Source of the DNA: Leifsonia virtsii
GTDB taxonomy: Bacteria > Actinomycetota > Actinomycetes > Actinomycetales > Microbacteriaceae
Assembly (NCBI RefSeq): GCF_030433675.1
Contig: NZ_JAROCB010000003.1
Coordinates: forward strand, 310,001 to 374,000
Direction of reading: 5' to 3'
Length of the DNA: 64,000 bases
The notes under the pieces are model-generated. The model was not told the origin of the DNA. It did no database searches and saw nothing but the letters and a program-made list of their open reading frames with translations. Numbering within the stretch: position 1 is the stretch's first letter; each line of letters starts with the position of its first letter. Positions 1-8,343 of the stretch are shown in pieces. Both the position numbers and the translations under genes were made by a program.

Positions 1-1191
1 AACCACCTTCGCGCCCTTCTGCTTCGCGGGCAGCTTGGAGGCGATGGACGCCAAGCGCTGAGCCAGCGCCTGAGCGAACCCGGCACCGGGGGTGGAGTTG
101 TTGAGCGCCACCACGACGGTCAGGCCCGAGGACGGGTCGGAGAACACCGCGGACAGGTACCCGGGAACGGCCCCGCTGCTCCCGCGCAGCGGACCGAGGA
201 GCTGCACGCCGAGGCCGTAGCGCTGCCACGACTGGCCGTTGACCACCGCGTCCACCTGGGCCTTGTCGCTCTTGTCGCTCAGGAGGCTGCCCGCGGCGAG
301 CGCCTGCCCGAACGACTTCAGGTCGGCCAGGTTCGAGACGGCTCCGCCCGAGGTCCACCCCTGCGACGGGGAGAGGCGGCTCACGTCCCTCATCGGCTCG
401 CAGACGACCGCACCGGCGCCGTCGACTCCGGCCGCGTAACCCGCCGGGTGCTTCCCCGGCACGGAGAACTGCGAGCTGCCCGGCAGGCTCGTCGCTTTCA
501 TCCCCAGCTCGTCGAAGACGTACTGCTTGTACAGCTCGGGCCAGCTTCGGTCGGTGGCGTTCTGCAGCGCCATCCCGACGAGCACGGCGTTCGTGGCCGA
601 GCGGCCGTACTTCTCGCCCGGCTTCCCGTAGCGCTGCATCGCGATGCCGTCGCTCGCCAGCTCCAGGGGAGGCCACTGCCGGGTCGGGTTCATCACGAAC
701 TTGCCCGACAGCGCCGCCGTGTAGTCGGCGATGCCGGAGGTGTCCTGGCACAGCTCCCGCAGGGTGACGCCCTCCACCCCGACGAGCCCGGGCACCCACT
801 TGGTGAGCGGGTCGTCGAGTCCGACCCGGCCCTCGTCGACCAGCCGGAGGAGGACAGTGCACGTCATCGGGGTGGTGTTCTGGCCGATCCGGAAGGTCAT
901 GTCCTCGGTCACCGGCGTCGAACCGCCACGGGTCGTCGTCCCGACGGCCGTCGTCCAGCTGCCCGCCCAGGGCGCCCACACGCCCGCCACACCGGCGGAG
1001 GCGTCCGCCAGGGTCATGGCGTCGGTGACGGCGGCGGTCATGCGCTTCTCGACGTCCGCCCCCAGACCGCCCGGCTGCTGCGACGGCAGGTCGGTGCTGC
1101 CCGCGGCGCCCGTGCATCCGGCCAGCGCGAGCGTCGCCAGCCCGGCGGCTGCGGCGAGCGCGAGCCGCCCGAACTTGCTCTGACGTCGCAT
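1..1191 (-). CDS. Beta-lactamase-fold lipoprotein lacking catalytic residues (3' end outside window)
   Basis: Reads from an ATG at 1191 off the window edge; 397 codons are visible and the C-terminus is probably close. Residues 1-26 are a lipoprotein signal with lipobox LALAGC (lipid-modified Cys26). The rest aligns by eye with the serine beta-lactamase / D,D-peptidase family (class C, CubicO-like): a segment reading FRIG, VDEG, DDPLTKWVPG, DTSGIADY, and later LGM and VPGYLSAV. The family catalytic motifs are all replaced: SxxK reads Q104-N-T-T107, YxN reads R197-S-A199, and HxG/KTG reads S338-S-G340. Seen directly: the substitutions. Inferred: a cell-surface protein that keeps the fold, perhaps binding muropeptide or another ligand, without acyl-enzyme chemistry. 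A weaker alternative is a pseudogene, but the frame is intact throughout. Confidence 0.75.
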   Translation of the reverse strand, partial: MRRQSKFGRLALAAAAGLATLALAGCTGAAGSTDLPSQQPGGLGADVEKRMTAAVTDAMTLADASAGVAGVWAPWAGSWTTAVGTTTRGGSTPVTEDMTFRIGQNTTPMTCTVLLRLVDEGRVGLDDPLTKWVPGLVGVEGVTLRELCQDTSGIADYTAALSGKFVMNPTRQWPPLELASDGIAMQRYGKPGEKYGRSATNAVLVGMALQNATDRSWPELYKQYVFDELGMKATSLPGSSQFSVPGKHPAGYAAGVDGAGAVVCEPMRDVSRLSPSQGWTSGGAVSNLADLKSFGQALAAGSLLSDKSDKAQVDAVVNGQSWQRYGLGVQLLGPLRGSSGAVPGYLSAVFSDPSSGLTVVVALNNSTPGAGFAQALAQRLASIASKLPAKQKGAKVV

Positions 1192-1354
1192 CGTTACATC
1201 CCCCCGGGGGTCGGCCCTGTGTGTCCAGCGATTATACGTGCGGCAGAATTCCGGCTCCGGCGCAAGGGGCTGTGTCCGCAATCCGATTCGGTCGATGCTG
1301 CGAATGGAATGTGAGGCGCGCATCCGTGCGCCGTCCCTACGGAAGGAACGTGTC

Positions 1355-1774
1355 ATGCGCAACTCACCGAATCGTCTGGTGGCCACCATCTTCGGTGCGG
1401 TCTACCTGCTCGTCGGTCTCCTCGGCTTCGCCGTCACCGGCGGTGTCGGCTTCGTCGCCACCAAGGGCGGACTGCTGCTCGGCATCTTCGAGGTGAACCC
1501 GCTGCACAACATCGCCCACCTCCTGATCGGCGCCGCCCTGCTGATTGCCGGTCTGACCCGGGTCGCCGCGGCCAAGGCAGTCAACACCACGGTCGGCGCC
1601 GTCTACCTGCTGCTGGGTATCGTCGGCTTCTTCCTGGTCGGCACTGGCGCGAACATCCTCGCGCTGAACACGCCCGACCACTTCCTGCACCTGGTGAGCG
1701 CCATCGTCCTGCTGGGCACGGGACTCGGCGCCGACCGCGGCACGCGCGCCACCACGGCCGCGACCGCCCGCTAA
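1355..1774 (+). CDS. DUF4383 family membrane protein
   Basis: A 139-residue integral membrane protein with four hydrophobic segments (about residues 9-28, 50-70, 77-97 and 108-125). The fragments GAVYLLVGLLGF, NPLHNIAHLLIGA and ALNTPDHFLHLVSA fit the DUF4383 family. The family has no established function. The start is ATG 1355, preceded by a purine-rich GGAAGGAA ribosome site; an in-frame ATG at 1238 lacks one and its translation does not resemble the family. The gene reads in the same direction as the small membrane gene that follows 16 bases later. Confidence 0.8.
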   Translation: MRNSPNRLVATIFGAVYLLVGLLGFAVTGGVGFVATKGGLLLGIFEVNPLHNIAHLLIGAALLIAGLTRVAAAKAVNTTVGAVYLLLGIVGFFLVGTGANILALNTPDHFLHLVSAIVLLGTGLGADRGTRATTAATAR

Positions 1775-1790
1775 GCAGGCCACGGCTCCC

Positions 1791-2342
1791 ATGAGCAGGA
1801 TGACGGGAACGCTGCGGGCCGCCCCCGCCGCCTCGGCCGACACGGCCGTGGCGGTGGGCCCGGCGGCCCGCGCGTTCCTCGCCGTGGCCGCGCTGGGGGC
1901 GGGGCTGCTGCATGCGGCCCTCGCCCCCAGCGCACCCCCCGCGCTGCTCGCCGCGTTCCTCACGATGTCGCTCGCCGAGCTCGGCTGGGCGGCGGGAACG
2001 CTCGCCCGCGACAAGCCCTTCGTGTTCCGCGCCGTGCCGGCGCTCGCGCTTCTCCCCGTCGGACTCTGGGCCGCGCTCGCGGTCGCCGGAGCGACGGCGT
2101 CGGGAGGCACGGCGATCGCCCTTCCCCTCGTGCCGATGGGCGTCGCCTCGCTGCTGGACGTCGCAGTCGCCGCCACGGCCGCCGTGGTGCTCCGCCGAGG
2201 ACGCGCTGTGCGCGACCAGAGCGGACTCCGCTTCTTCCTCTCCCTGGCCATCAGCGCCTGCGCGGTCTGCGCCGTCACCATCCCGGCGCTCGGGCTCACG
2301 GACGCCGGAATCGCCGCCGTGACGGTGCACCACCACCACTGA
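1791..2342 (+). CDS. Small multi-spanning membrane protein ending in four histidines
   Basis: A 183-residue Ala/Leu-rich protein with about four membrane helices (roughly residues 28-48, 50-68, 80-100 and 107-130, with a last one near 147-167). No family is recognised. It ends in Val-His-His-His-His just before the stop, which could bind a metal but may be chance. It follows the DUF4383 gene closely and is probably cotranscribed. Strong third-position GC bias supports it as a real gene. Function unknown. Confidence 0.6.
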   Translation: MSRMTGTLRAAPAASADTAVAVGPAARAFLAVAALGAGLLHAALAPSAPPALLAAFLTMSLAELGWAAGTLARDKPFVFRAVPALALLPVGLWAALAVAGATASGGTAIALPLVPMGVASLLDVAVAATAAVVLRRGRAVRDQSGLRFFLSLAISACAVCAVTIPALGLTDAGIAAVTVHHHH

Positions 2343-2403
2343 GCCGTGGCGAGTTGTACCTTGTGGCGGCTATTCGGCGCGCGAAACCACCACGACGTGC
2401 AAC

Positions 2404-2757
2404 TCAGCGCCGGGTGAGCGCGAACGACACGCTGCCGAAGCGCACCACCGAGCCGGGGTCGACCTCGTGGCGGGTGTTCGGGTCGCAGGCGAAGGTGCCG
2501 TCGCCCGGGTAGCTGATCGTCGTGCCGTTCGCCGAGCCGAGGTCCATCACCCAGAAGACGCCGTCGTACTGACCGAAGGCCAGGTGAGCCCGGGACACCG
2601 ACTTCGCGTCGTCCTGCACGGTGACGAGCTCGACGTGCGCCGGGTCCTCCATCTCCGTGCCCGGCGTGTGCACGCCCGGGCTGCGGCCGATGACGCCGTT
2701 GCCGCTCGTCTCGATCCGCTGCCCGTCGCTGAAGTCCAGCACGAAGGTCACCGCCAC
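2404..2757 (-). CDS. FHA domain protein
   Basis: A 117-residue protein that is essentially one forkhead-associated domain, which binds phosphothreonine peptides. The FHA signature is visible: GRSP near residue 24, SVSRAHL near 53-59 and DLGSANGT near 72-79, containing the conserved Arg, Ser-x-x-His and Asn-Gly residues. The start is GTG 2757, preceded by GAGAGGGGACGGAC as a ribosome site. It lies 36 bases downstream of the helicase gene on the same strand and is probably cotranscribed with it. Its kinase and partner cannot be read from the sequence. Confidence 0.85.
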   Translation of the reverse strand: MAVTFVLDFSDGQRIETSGNGVIGRSPGVHTPGTEMEDPAHVELVTVQDDAKSVSRAHLAFGQYDGVFWVMDLGSANGTTISYPGDGTFACDPNTRHEVDPGSVVRFGSVSFALTRR

Positions 2758-2793
2758 GTCCGTCCCCTCTCCCGTTCCGCTCTCACCGTCGGC

Positions 2794-4107
2794 TCACCGC
2801 GCCGCCGCCCCCGCCACCGGCATGGTCACCGGCCGGGCGTCGCGCATGAAGCGCTCGACGTGGGGGTCGACCGTGATGTCGCTCGGCCGCAGCGGCCGCG
2901 TCAGGTAGAGCCCCTCGAGCGTCGTGATGCGGCTCAGCGCCACATACGTCTGCCCCGACGTGAACGCCCGCGAACCCAGGTCGACGATGGCCGCGTCGTA
3001 GGTCTTGCCCTGCGACTTGTGGATGGTGACCGCCCAGGCGAGGCGCAGCGGGAACTGCGTGAACTCGGCCACGACGTCCTTCGTCAGCTTCTTGGTCTCC
3101 GGCGACCAGGTGTAGCGGAACTTCTCCCAGATCGCCGGCTCCACCTCGTGCACCTCGCCGTCGACGTCCACGTAGACGTTGGAGTCGATCTTCGTCACGG
3201 TTCCGATGGTGCCGTTGACCCAGCGCGGACCGTCGCCCTGGCCGACGTCGTTGCGCAGGAACATCACCTGAGCGCCGACCTTCAGCTCCAGCGACTCGTC
3301 CGCCGGGTAGTTACGGCCGCCGAAGTCTCCGCTCACCTCCGCCTTCGCGGTGAGGGCGCGCCCGGGGAGGCGGCCGAGCGCCTGGGCGTTGATGCGGTTC
3401 ACGGTGTCGTTGCGCGTGGCGAGCGTGATCGTGCCGTCGTCGGGGGCGGGGCGGGCGCCGACCTCGTTCAGGCGGTCCGCGATTTCCTTCGTCACCTGGC
3501 CGTGCCGGACGGCGTTGAGCATGAAGCGGAAGTCGGACTCGTGCTGCCGGTGCACCTGGAGCAGCTCGACGATGCGCAGGTCGACCTCCTGCCAGACCTT
3601 CGCGTCGAAGAACCACATCGACCGGTAGGTGTCGGCGAAGTAGGCGCGCTCCTCGCTGTCGCCCGGCACCGGCGCCAGTTGGTACGGGTCGCCGAACAGC
3701 ACGACCTGCACGCCGCCGAACGGCTCGCCCGCCCGCTGCCTCGCCTGGCGCAGACTGCGATCGATGGCGTCCATCAGGTCAGCGTTGACCATCGACACCT
3801 CGTCGATCACGAGCGTGTCGATGCTGTTGAGCAGCTTGCGCAGCTCGGCGCTCTGATCGATGGCATGGTCGGCGATGACGCCGATCGGCAGCCGGAACAG
3901 CGAGTGGATGGTCTGGCCGCCGACGTTCAGCGCAGCCACGCCGGTCGGAGCCGCGATGACGAGGGACTTCTCGGTGTTCCAGGACAGGTGGTTGAGCAGC
4001 GTCGACTTGCCGGTGCCCGCGCGCCCGGTGACGAAGACGTGCTCGCGCGTGTGCTCGACGAGGTCGAACACCGCCTGCTGCTCAGGCGAGAGCGAAAGCC
4101 GGCCCAT
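2794..4107 (-). CDS. PIF1/RecD-like SF1B DNA helicase
   Basis: A 437-residue ATPase of the PIF1/RecD2 branch of superfamily 1. Walker A is G28-R-A-G-T-G-K34-S, motif Ia is APTGVAAL (53-60), Walker B is DEVS (102-105), motif III is GDPYQLAPV, and the C-terminal motifs TIHKSQGKT and YVALSR are the UvrD_C_2-type motifs V/VI. This family unwinds DNA 5' to 3' and acts at forks, G-quadruplexes or recombination intermediates. The start is ATG 4107 after GGAAGGGG. It is followed by the FHA gene. No nuclease domain is present. Biological role is inferred from the family only. Confidence 0.85.
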   Translation of the reverse strand: MGRLSLSPEQQAVFDLVEHTREHVFVTGRAGTGKSTLLNHLSWNTEKSLVIAAPTGVAALNVGGQTIHSLFRLPIGVIADHAIDQSAELRKLLNSIDTLVIDEVSMVNADLMDAIDRSLRQARQRAGEPFGGVQVVLFGDPYQLAPVPGDSEERAYFADTYRSMWFFDAKVWQEVDLRIVELLQVHRQHESDFRFMLNAVRHGQVTKEIADRLNEVGARPAPDDGTITLATRNDTVNRINAQALGRLPGRALTAKAEVSGDFGGRNYPADESLELKVGAQVMFLRNDVGQGDGPRWVNGTIGTVTKIDSNVYVDVDGEVHEVEPAIWEKFRYTWSPETKKLTKDVVAEFTQFPLRLAWAVTIHKSQGKTYDAAIVDLGSRAFTSGQTYVALSRITTLEGLYLTRPLRPSDITVDPHVERFMRDARPVTMPVAGAAAR

Positions 4108-4188
4108 GACCGCCCCTTCCGACTCACCCGACCTGCCGGACTACTCTAACCCCCGCCGCCATGGGGCCTGCGCTCATCCACAGCAACC

Positions 4189-4194
4189 TAGGAT
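4189..4194 (+). promoter_or_regulatory. Minus-10 element for a leaderless transcript
   Basis: TAGGAT ends six bases before the ATG at 4201, so transcription would begin at or next to the start codon. No ribosome-binding site is visible. No convincing minus-35 is seen. Confidence 0.5.
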
Positions 4195-4200
4195 TGCCTC

Positions 4201-5247
4201 ATGGCTGTGGGGGACACGCGCGCGCTCCGCCGCGTCGTGCTGCTCTGGTCCGGCCTCGGCCTGCTGCTGCTGATCGCGTTCGGCGTCACCTTCGCGGCCG
4301 TCCAGCGTGCGTACTACAGCCCGAGCGGGTTCGTGGAGGCGTTCGCCCGGTCCGTCGCCGCGCACGACGTGTCCTCCGCCCTGGCGATGCCCGGCGCCGC
4401 GCCGACGAAGACCGCCCTCGCCGCCGCCAAGCTGCCCACGGGCGCCTCCCGCGAGCTGCTGCGCTCCGACCTCCTGCCCACGATCCAGGATGTGTCGGTC
4501 GTCTCCGACACGCCCGGCCGCGACGGCGTGCACGCGGTCGTGGTGCATGCGACCGCCGACGGCACGCCGGTGACGGCGACCCTGCACGTGCGGCAGACTG
4601 GCTCCGTGCTGGGGGTGCTCCCGCTGTGGTCGTTCGCTTCGACCCCGCTCGGCGTCTCCCGCATCACCGTGGCGCACGCGACGAACTTCACCGTCGGCGC
4701 GCACACCGTCAGCCCGCGCGCGGCGTCGCCGGACCAGCCGGCCGGAGCGTTCAGCGTCTCGGCCGACTACCTCGTGCTCCCGCTCGCCCCGCTCGACCTC
4801 GCGCACGACTCCCGCTACGTGACCGCACGCCACGTCCTCACGGAGCCGTCGCCGGGCGAGGTCACAGAGACGACCGTGGACGCCCAGCCGACGGCCGCCT
4901 TCACGAAGGCGGTGCAGAAGGAGGTGAACGGCTTCCTCGACGAGTGCGCCAAGCAGCGGGTGCTGCAGCCGGCCGGCTGCCCGTTCGGGGCCGTCATCGA
5001 CGACCGGGTGCAGGGTGACCCGACGTGGTCGATGGTGACCTACCCGGCCGTGCACCTGACCGCCGGCGACACGGGCTGGACGGCCTCGCGGACCGTCGGG
5101 GTCGCGCACCTCACGGCGACCGTGCAGTCGCTCTTCGACGGCTCGGTCAGCACCCGCAGCGAGGACGAGCCGTTCTCGATGAGCCTGAGCAGCGTCGTGA
5201 TCCGCGCGGACGGCTCGCTCTCGATCGTCGTCGCCCAAGGGCCGTAG
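4201..5247 (+). CDS. Membrane-anchored extracytoplasmic protein of unknown function
   Basis: A 348-residue protein with a short cytoplasmic N-terminus, one transmembrane helix (about residues 14-34) and a long extracytoplasmic domain without other hydrophobic segments. Two cysteines near residues 243 and 260 may form a disulfide. No family was recognised. It is divergent from the helicase gene and convergent with the CopD-CtaG fusion. The ATG at 4201 is chosen because a TAGGAT hexamer lies six bases upstream, consistent with a leaderless mRNA. Function unknown. Confidence 0.65.
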   Translation: MAVGDTRALRRVVLLWSGLGLLLLIAFGVTFAAVQRAYYSPSGFVEAFARSVAAHDVSSALAMPGAAPTKTALAAAKLPTGASRELLRSDLLPTIQDVSVVSDTPGRDGVHAVVVHATADGTPVTATLHVRQTGSVLGVLPLWSFASTPLGVSRITVAHATNFTVGAHTVSPRAASPDQPAGAFSVSADYLVLPLAPLDLAHDSRYVTARHVLTEPSPGEVTETTVDAQPTAAFTKAVQKEVNGFLDECAKQRVLQPAGCPFGAVIDDRVQGDPTWSMVTYPAVHLTAGDTGWTASRTVGVAHLTATVQSLFDGSVSTRSEDEPFSMSLSSVVIRADGSLSIVVAQGP

Positions 5248-5287
5248 CGGCTCAGGGACCGTAGCGGCTCAACGCCCCTAGCGGCTC
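5245..5287. repeat. Three TAGCGGCTC copies at 17-bp spacing across a convergent gene junction
   Basis: TAGCGGCTC occurs at 5245-5253, 5262-5270 and 5279-5287, exactly 17 bases apart. The first TAG is the stop codon of the upstream plus-strand gene. The last copy overlaps the stop codon of the minus-strand gene. Origin by slippage is likely; a function is not evident. Confidence 0.6.
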
Positions 5288-7248
5288 GCTCCGTCGCGCT
5301 CCGCCATGCGGGCCAGCCGCTCGTTGTACGCCTGGAGCTCCGCGTCGCCGGTGCGGTCCGCGTTTCTGTCGCGCCGCTTCGTCTCGCGTTCGTCGCTGCG
5401 GCTCCACTGGATGGCGACCACGATCGCGAGGATGACCGTCGGGATCTCGCCGATGCTCCACGCGATGCCGCCTGCGGCCTGCTGGTCGACCAGCGGACTG
5501 TCGCCCCAGGTGCGACCCATGGCGCCGAACCAGTCCGCGAGCATGAGGCCGTGCATCTGCATGATCGACAGGCCGAAGAAGGCGTGGAAGGCCATTGTCA
5601 GGAGCAGCAGGAGCAGCCGGAACGGGTACGGGAGCCGGTACTTGACCGGATCGATGCCGATCAGCGACTGCACGAAGAGGTACCCGGTGATGAGGAAGTG
5701 CACCACCATCCACTCGTGGCCGATGTGGTCTGTCGTCGCCCAGCGGAAGATCGGCGTGTAGTAGAAGACCCACAGCGACCCGGCGAAGAGGATGGCCGCG
5801 ACGATGGGGTTCGAGATCACGCCGGCGAAGCGGGAGTGCACGGCGAGCAGCATCCACTCCCGGCCGCCGCGAGAGCCGTCGCGCCGTTTGCGGATCGCGC
5901 GCGCCGCGAGCGTCACGGGAGCGCCCGGGACGAGCAGCAGCGGTACCGCCATGGTGAGCACCATGTGCGCGGACATGTGAGCGGAGAAGAGGTACTTCTC
6001 GTAGACGTTGACCCCGCCGTTGGTGATGTAGAAGAGCAGGACGATGCCCAGCGTCCACAGCACCGTGCGGTAGATCGGCCAGCTGTCTCCGCGGCGGCGC
6101 AGGCGCCACACCCCGGCGAAGTAGAAGAAGAGCGCGAAGGCGCACCCCAGCACCCACAGCAGGTCGAAGTTCCACGAGGTGAACAGCCGGCCCCAGGTGA
6201 GCTCGGGCGGCAGCTTCTCGCCGGTCAGGATCTCGGCGGGGGTCGGCGTGGCCGCGCGGGTCTGAGCGACGGGCGTCACGGTACGGGCCAGGGCGGAGGC
6301 CACACCGGACGCGATGCCCATGAAGGCGAGCTCCGCCACGACCAGCCACCAGAAGCTGCGCGGCTCGCCGGAGGTCTTGAGCCGGGCGATGAGGTAGCGC
6401 CGCTGGGTGAGGCCGAACAGCCCGAGCACCACCAGCACGGCCACCTTGACCAGCACCAGGATGCCGTACGGCGTCGCCAGCTGCTGCAGCGTGCCGACCC
6501 GGAGTTCGGCGTTCACGTACCCGGAGGCCGCCACGACGATGAAGCAGATCAGCGCCACCGTCGAGTAGCGCTCGAGCACGGTGACGAGCCGTCCCTTGCC
6601 GAACGTGCGCTTGACCACGATCAGCGTGACGAGTCCGCCGAGCCAGATCGCGGCGAACAGCACGTGCAGTCCGAACGAGGTGACCGCCGCGTCGTGACCT
6701 GCGGCCTCCGCGCTGTGTCCCTGCTGCGCCATCGGCACGACGGTGGCCATGGCGAGCAGCGTGACGAAGACGATCGCCGTCTGGTTGCGCACCGCGAAGC
6801 ACAGCACCGTGACGGCCGCGGCGATCAGCGTGATGCCGAGCCACGCCTGACCGAGCGACACGCTCGTGATGAACGAGCTGAGGCCGTTGCTGAACGTCGC
6901 GTCGAACGACCACGGGACGTTGGAGACGCTGACGAAGGTGAAGAGCCCCGTCGCCGCCGATGCGACGGTCATCACCGCTGCGCTGCCGGCGGCGAAGTCG
7001 AGCGCCGTGCCGTACTCGCTGCGGTCGGGGCTGAAGGCGAAGCAGGCGAGCACGAGCGCGCCGACCGTACCGGCGAGGCTGAGGTTGACCACGAGGGTCG
7101 CCGCCGGAAGGCCCCAGCGCACCAGGGCGCCCGGGTCGGCGAGCAGCGGCGCCGCTGCGCCGCCGCCGAACGCGAGGGCGGCGATCATCGCCACCGCGGC
7201 TGCGAGCAGCAGCGTGGCGGGGCCGATCACGCGGAGGATTCGTGGCAC
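5278..7248 (-). CDS. CopD-CtaG fusion: copper resistance / cytochrome c oxidase assembly membrane protein
   Basis: A 656-residue polytopic membrane protein with two parts. The N-terminal half (to about residue 320) has the CopD-type copper-transport pattern, with helices around WLGITLIAAAV and HVLFAAIWLGGL. The C-terminal half (about 340-600) resembles the caa3-type CtaG family, with histidines in YLFSAHMSAHMVLTM, WMVVHFLITGYLF and AFHAFFGLSIMQMHG. The fusion is common in actinobacteria and is thought to move copper for the oxidase CuA/CuB centres. The start is GTG 7248. The tail (about 615-656) is charged and cytoplasmic. It stands alone as a transcription unit, convergent with the preceding gene. 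Confidence 0.85.
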   Translation of the reverse strand: MPRILRVIGPATLLLAAAVAMIAALAFGGGAAAPLLADPGALVRWGLPAATLVVNLSLAGTVGALVLACFAFSPDRSEYGTALDFAAGSAAVMTVASAATGLFTFVSVSNVPWSFDATFSNGLSSFITSVSLGQAWLGITLIAAAVTVLCFAVRNQTAIVFVTLLAMATVVPMAQQGHSAEAAGHDAAVTSFGLHVLFAAIWLGGLVTLIVVKRTFGKGRLVTVLERYSTVALICFIVVAASGYVNAELRVGTLQQLATPYGILVLVKVAVLVVLGLFGLTQRRYLIARLKTSGEPRSFWWLVVAELAFMGIASGVASALARTVTPVAQTRAATPTPAEILTGEKLPPELTWGRLFTSWNFDLLWVLGCAFALFFYFAGVWRLRRRGDSWPIYRTVLWTLGIVLLFYITNGGVNVYEKYLFSAHMSAHMVLTMAVPLLLVPGAPVTLAARAIRKRRDGSRGGREWMLLAVHSRFAGVISNPIVAAILFAGSLWVFYYTPIFRWATTDHIGHEWMVVHFLITGYLFVQSLIGIDPVKYRLPYPFRLLLLLLTMAFHAFFGLSIMQMHGLMLADWFGAMGRTWGDSPLVDQQAAGGIAWSIGEIPTVILAIVVAIQWSRSDERETKRRDRNADRTGDAELQAYNERLARMAERDGASR

Positions 7249-7298
7249 CGTCCAAGCCTACGTCCCCGCCGCTGGGCGGCCGCCCGGAGAACCGAAGC

Positions 7299-7307
7299 TG
7301 TGGATAA
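7299..7307 (+). other. Isolated perfect DnaA box
   Basis: TGTGGATAA, identical to the consensus DnaA box, in the gap between the HU gene and the copper gene, 43 kb from oriC. Confidence 0.5.
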
Positions 7308-7313
7308 CGCGAC

Positions 7314-7344
7314 GAGGGCGGCACCGCTGTGCGGTACCGCCCTC
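7314..7344 (-). terminator. Hairpin downstream of the HU gene
   Basis: GAGGGCGG (7314-7321) pairs with CCGCCCTC (7337-7344), and an inner ACCGC/GCGGT stem closes on a 3-base loop. It lies 17 bases beyond the HU stop codon. No U-tract follows on the minus strand, so termination may be weak or Rho-assisted. Confidence 0.5.
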
Positions 7345-7360
7345 GGGCAAGCTGGAAAGG

Positions 7361-7645
7361 TTACTTGACGGCAGCCTTGAGCTTCGAGCCCGCGGTCAGC
7401 TTGACGCGGTGGCCGGCCGGGATCGAGATCTCCTCGCCGGTCTGCGGGTTGCGGCCGGTGCGGGCAGCGGTCTCGCTGCGCTCAGCGGCGAGCCAGCCCG
7501 GGATGGTGACCTTGCCGCCCTTGGCGACGGTCTCGCTGATCGTGGCGAAGAACGCGTCGACGACGCTCGAGACGGTGGCCTGGCTCTGACCCGACGCCGC
7601 GGCGACGGCGGCAACGAGCTCGGTCTTGTTCAGGTTGTCAGCCAT
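7361..7645 (-). CDS. hup: HU-family nucleoid DNA-binding protein
   Basis: A 94-residue HU/IHF-type protein. MADNLNKTELV opens the helical dimerisation part, and the DNA-binding beta arm is the stretch around GRNPQTGEEISIPAG with the family-typical GRNP and IPA elements. HU bends and compacts DNA as a dimer and supports replication initiation. The short form here lacks the lysine/alanine-rich tail of mycobacterial HupB. The start is ATG 7645, and the gene is transcribed alone. Confidence 0.93.
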   Translation of the reverse strand: MADNLNKTELVAAVAAASGQSQATVSSVVDAFFATISETVAKGGKVTIPGWLAAERSETAARTGRNPQTGEEISIPAGHRVKLTAGSKLKAAVK

Positions 7646-7813
7646 TGAGTGTCCTCCTCGGACCTTGTGCTGGTTCTACAGCTATCTTGTGGAACGGTTG
7701 AGGCCACGCTGGGCCATTACGTTTGGTCGGTCGACCGCATTGAATGTATCAGAAACCCCCGGAAACACGCGGATTTCCGGCCTTTTCCCGCCTTTTCCGA
7801 CGCTGAGAATCGC

Positions 7814-7845
7814 AAAAGGGCGCCCGGCCGGAGCCGGACGCCCTC
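7814..7845 (-). terminator. Intrinsic terminator of the rpmB-rpmG-rpsN operon
   Basis: On the minus strand a GC-rich stem (GGGCGTCCGGC pairing with GCCGGGCGCCC, one mismatch) is followed directly by TTTT. It begins about 20 bases past the rpsN stop codon. Confidence 0.75.
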
Positions 7846-7865
7846 TCAAGCGTCGTCGCGCTGGC

Positions 7866-8171
7866 TTACCAGCTCGACTTGGTGATGCCGGGCAGCTCGC
7901 CTCGGTGCGCCATGTCGCGGAAGCGGACACGCGAGATGCCGAACTTGCTGAGGTTACCGCGCGGGCGGCCGTCGACCGCGTCGCGGTTGCGCACGCGGAT
8001 CGGCGAAGCGTCGCGGGGGAGCTTCTGCAGGCCGACGCGGGCGGCCTCACGGGACTCGTCGGTGCCGTTCGGGTCGACGAGGGCCTTCTTGAGCTCCGCG
8101 CGCTTGGCGGCGTAGCGAGCCACGACGACCTTGCGCTGCTCGTTCTTGGCGATCTTGGACTTCTTGGCCAT
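7866..8171 (-). CDS. rpsN: 30S ribosomal protein S14, zinc-independent form
   Basis: A 101-residue S14 beginning [14 protein letters not shown] and ending in the typical [17 protein letters not shown]. It has no cysteines, so it is the long C-minus form and not the short zinc-ribbon form. S14 binds 16S rRNA in the head of the 30S subunit. It is the last gene of the rpmB-rpmG-rpsN operon, two bases after rpmG ends, and a terminator follows. Confidence 0.95.
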   Translation of the reverse strand: MAKKSKIAKNEQRKVVVARYAAKRAELKKALVDPNGTDESREAARVGLQKLPRDASPIRVRNRDAVDGRPRGNLSKFGISRVRFRDMAHRGELPGITKSSW

Positions 8172-8173
8172 GA

Positions 8174-8341
8174 TTAGCGCTCCTCTCGGAAGTCGACGTG
8201 CTTGCGCACGATGGGGTCGTACTTCTTGAGCACGAGACGGTCGGGGTCGTTGCGGCGGTTCTTCTTGGTCACGTAGGTGTAACCGGTGCCTGCCGTCGAA
8301 CGGAGCTTGATGATCGGACGGACGTCCTGCTGCTTCGCCAT
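8174..8341 (-). CDS. rpmG: 50S ribosomal protein L33, zinc-independent form
   Basis: A 55-residue L33 starting [20 protein letters not shown] and ending DFREER. It has no CxxC pairs, so it is the C-minus type. L33 sits near the tRNA exit site of the 50S subunit. The ATG at 8341 follows the rpmB stop by two bases and is followed two bases later by rpsN, so the three genes form one tight operon. Confidence 0.95.
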   Translation of the reverse strand: MAKQQDVRPIIKLRSTAGTGYTYVTKKNRRNDPDRLVLKKYDPIVRKHVDFREER

Positions 8342-8343
8342 TG

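Noticed and set aside
2339-2342. Tetra-histidine tail as a cloning artefact
   Set aside because: It lies in native chromosomal context with normal codons and no vector sequence nearby.
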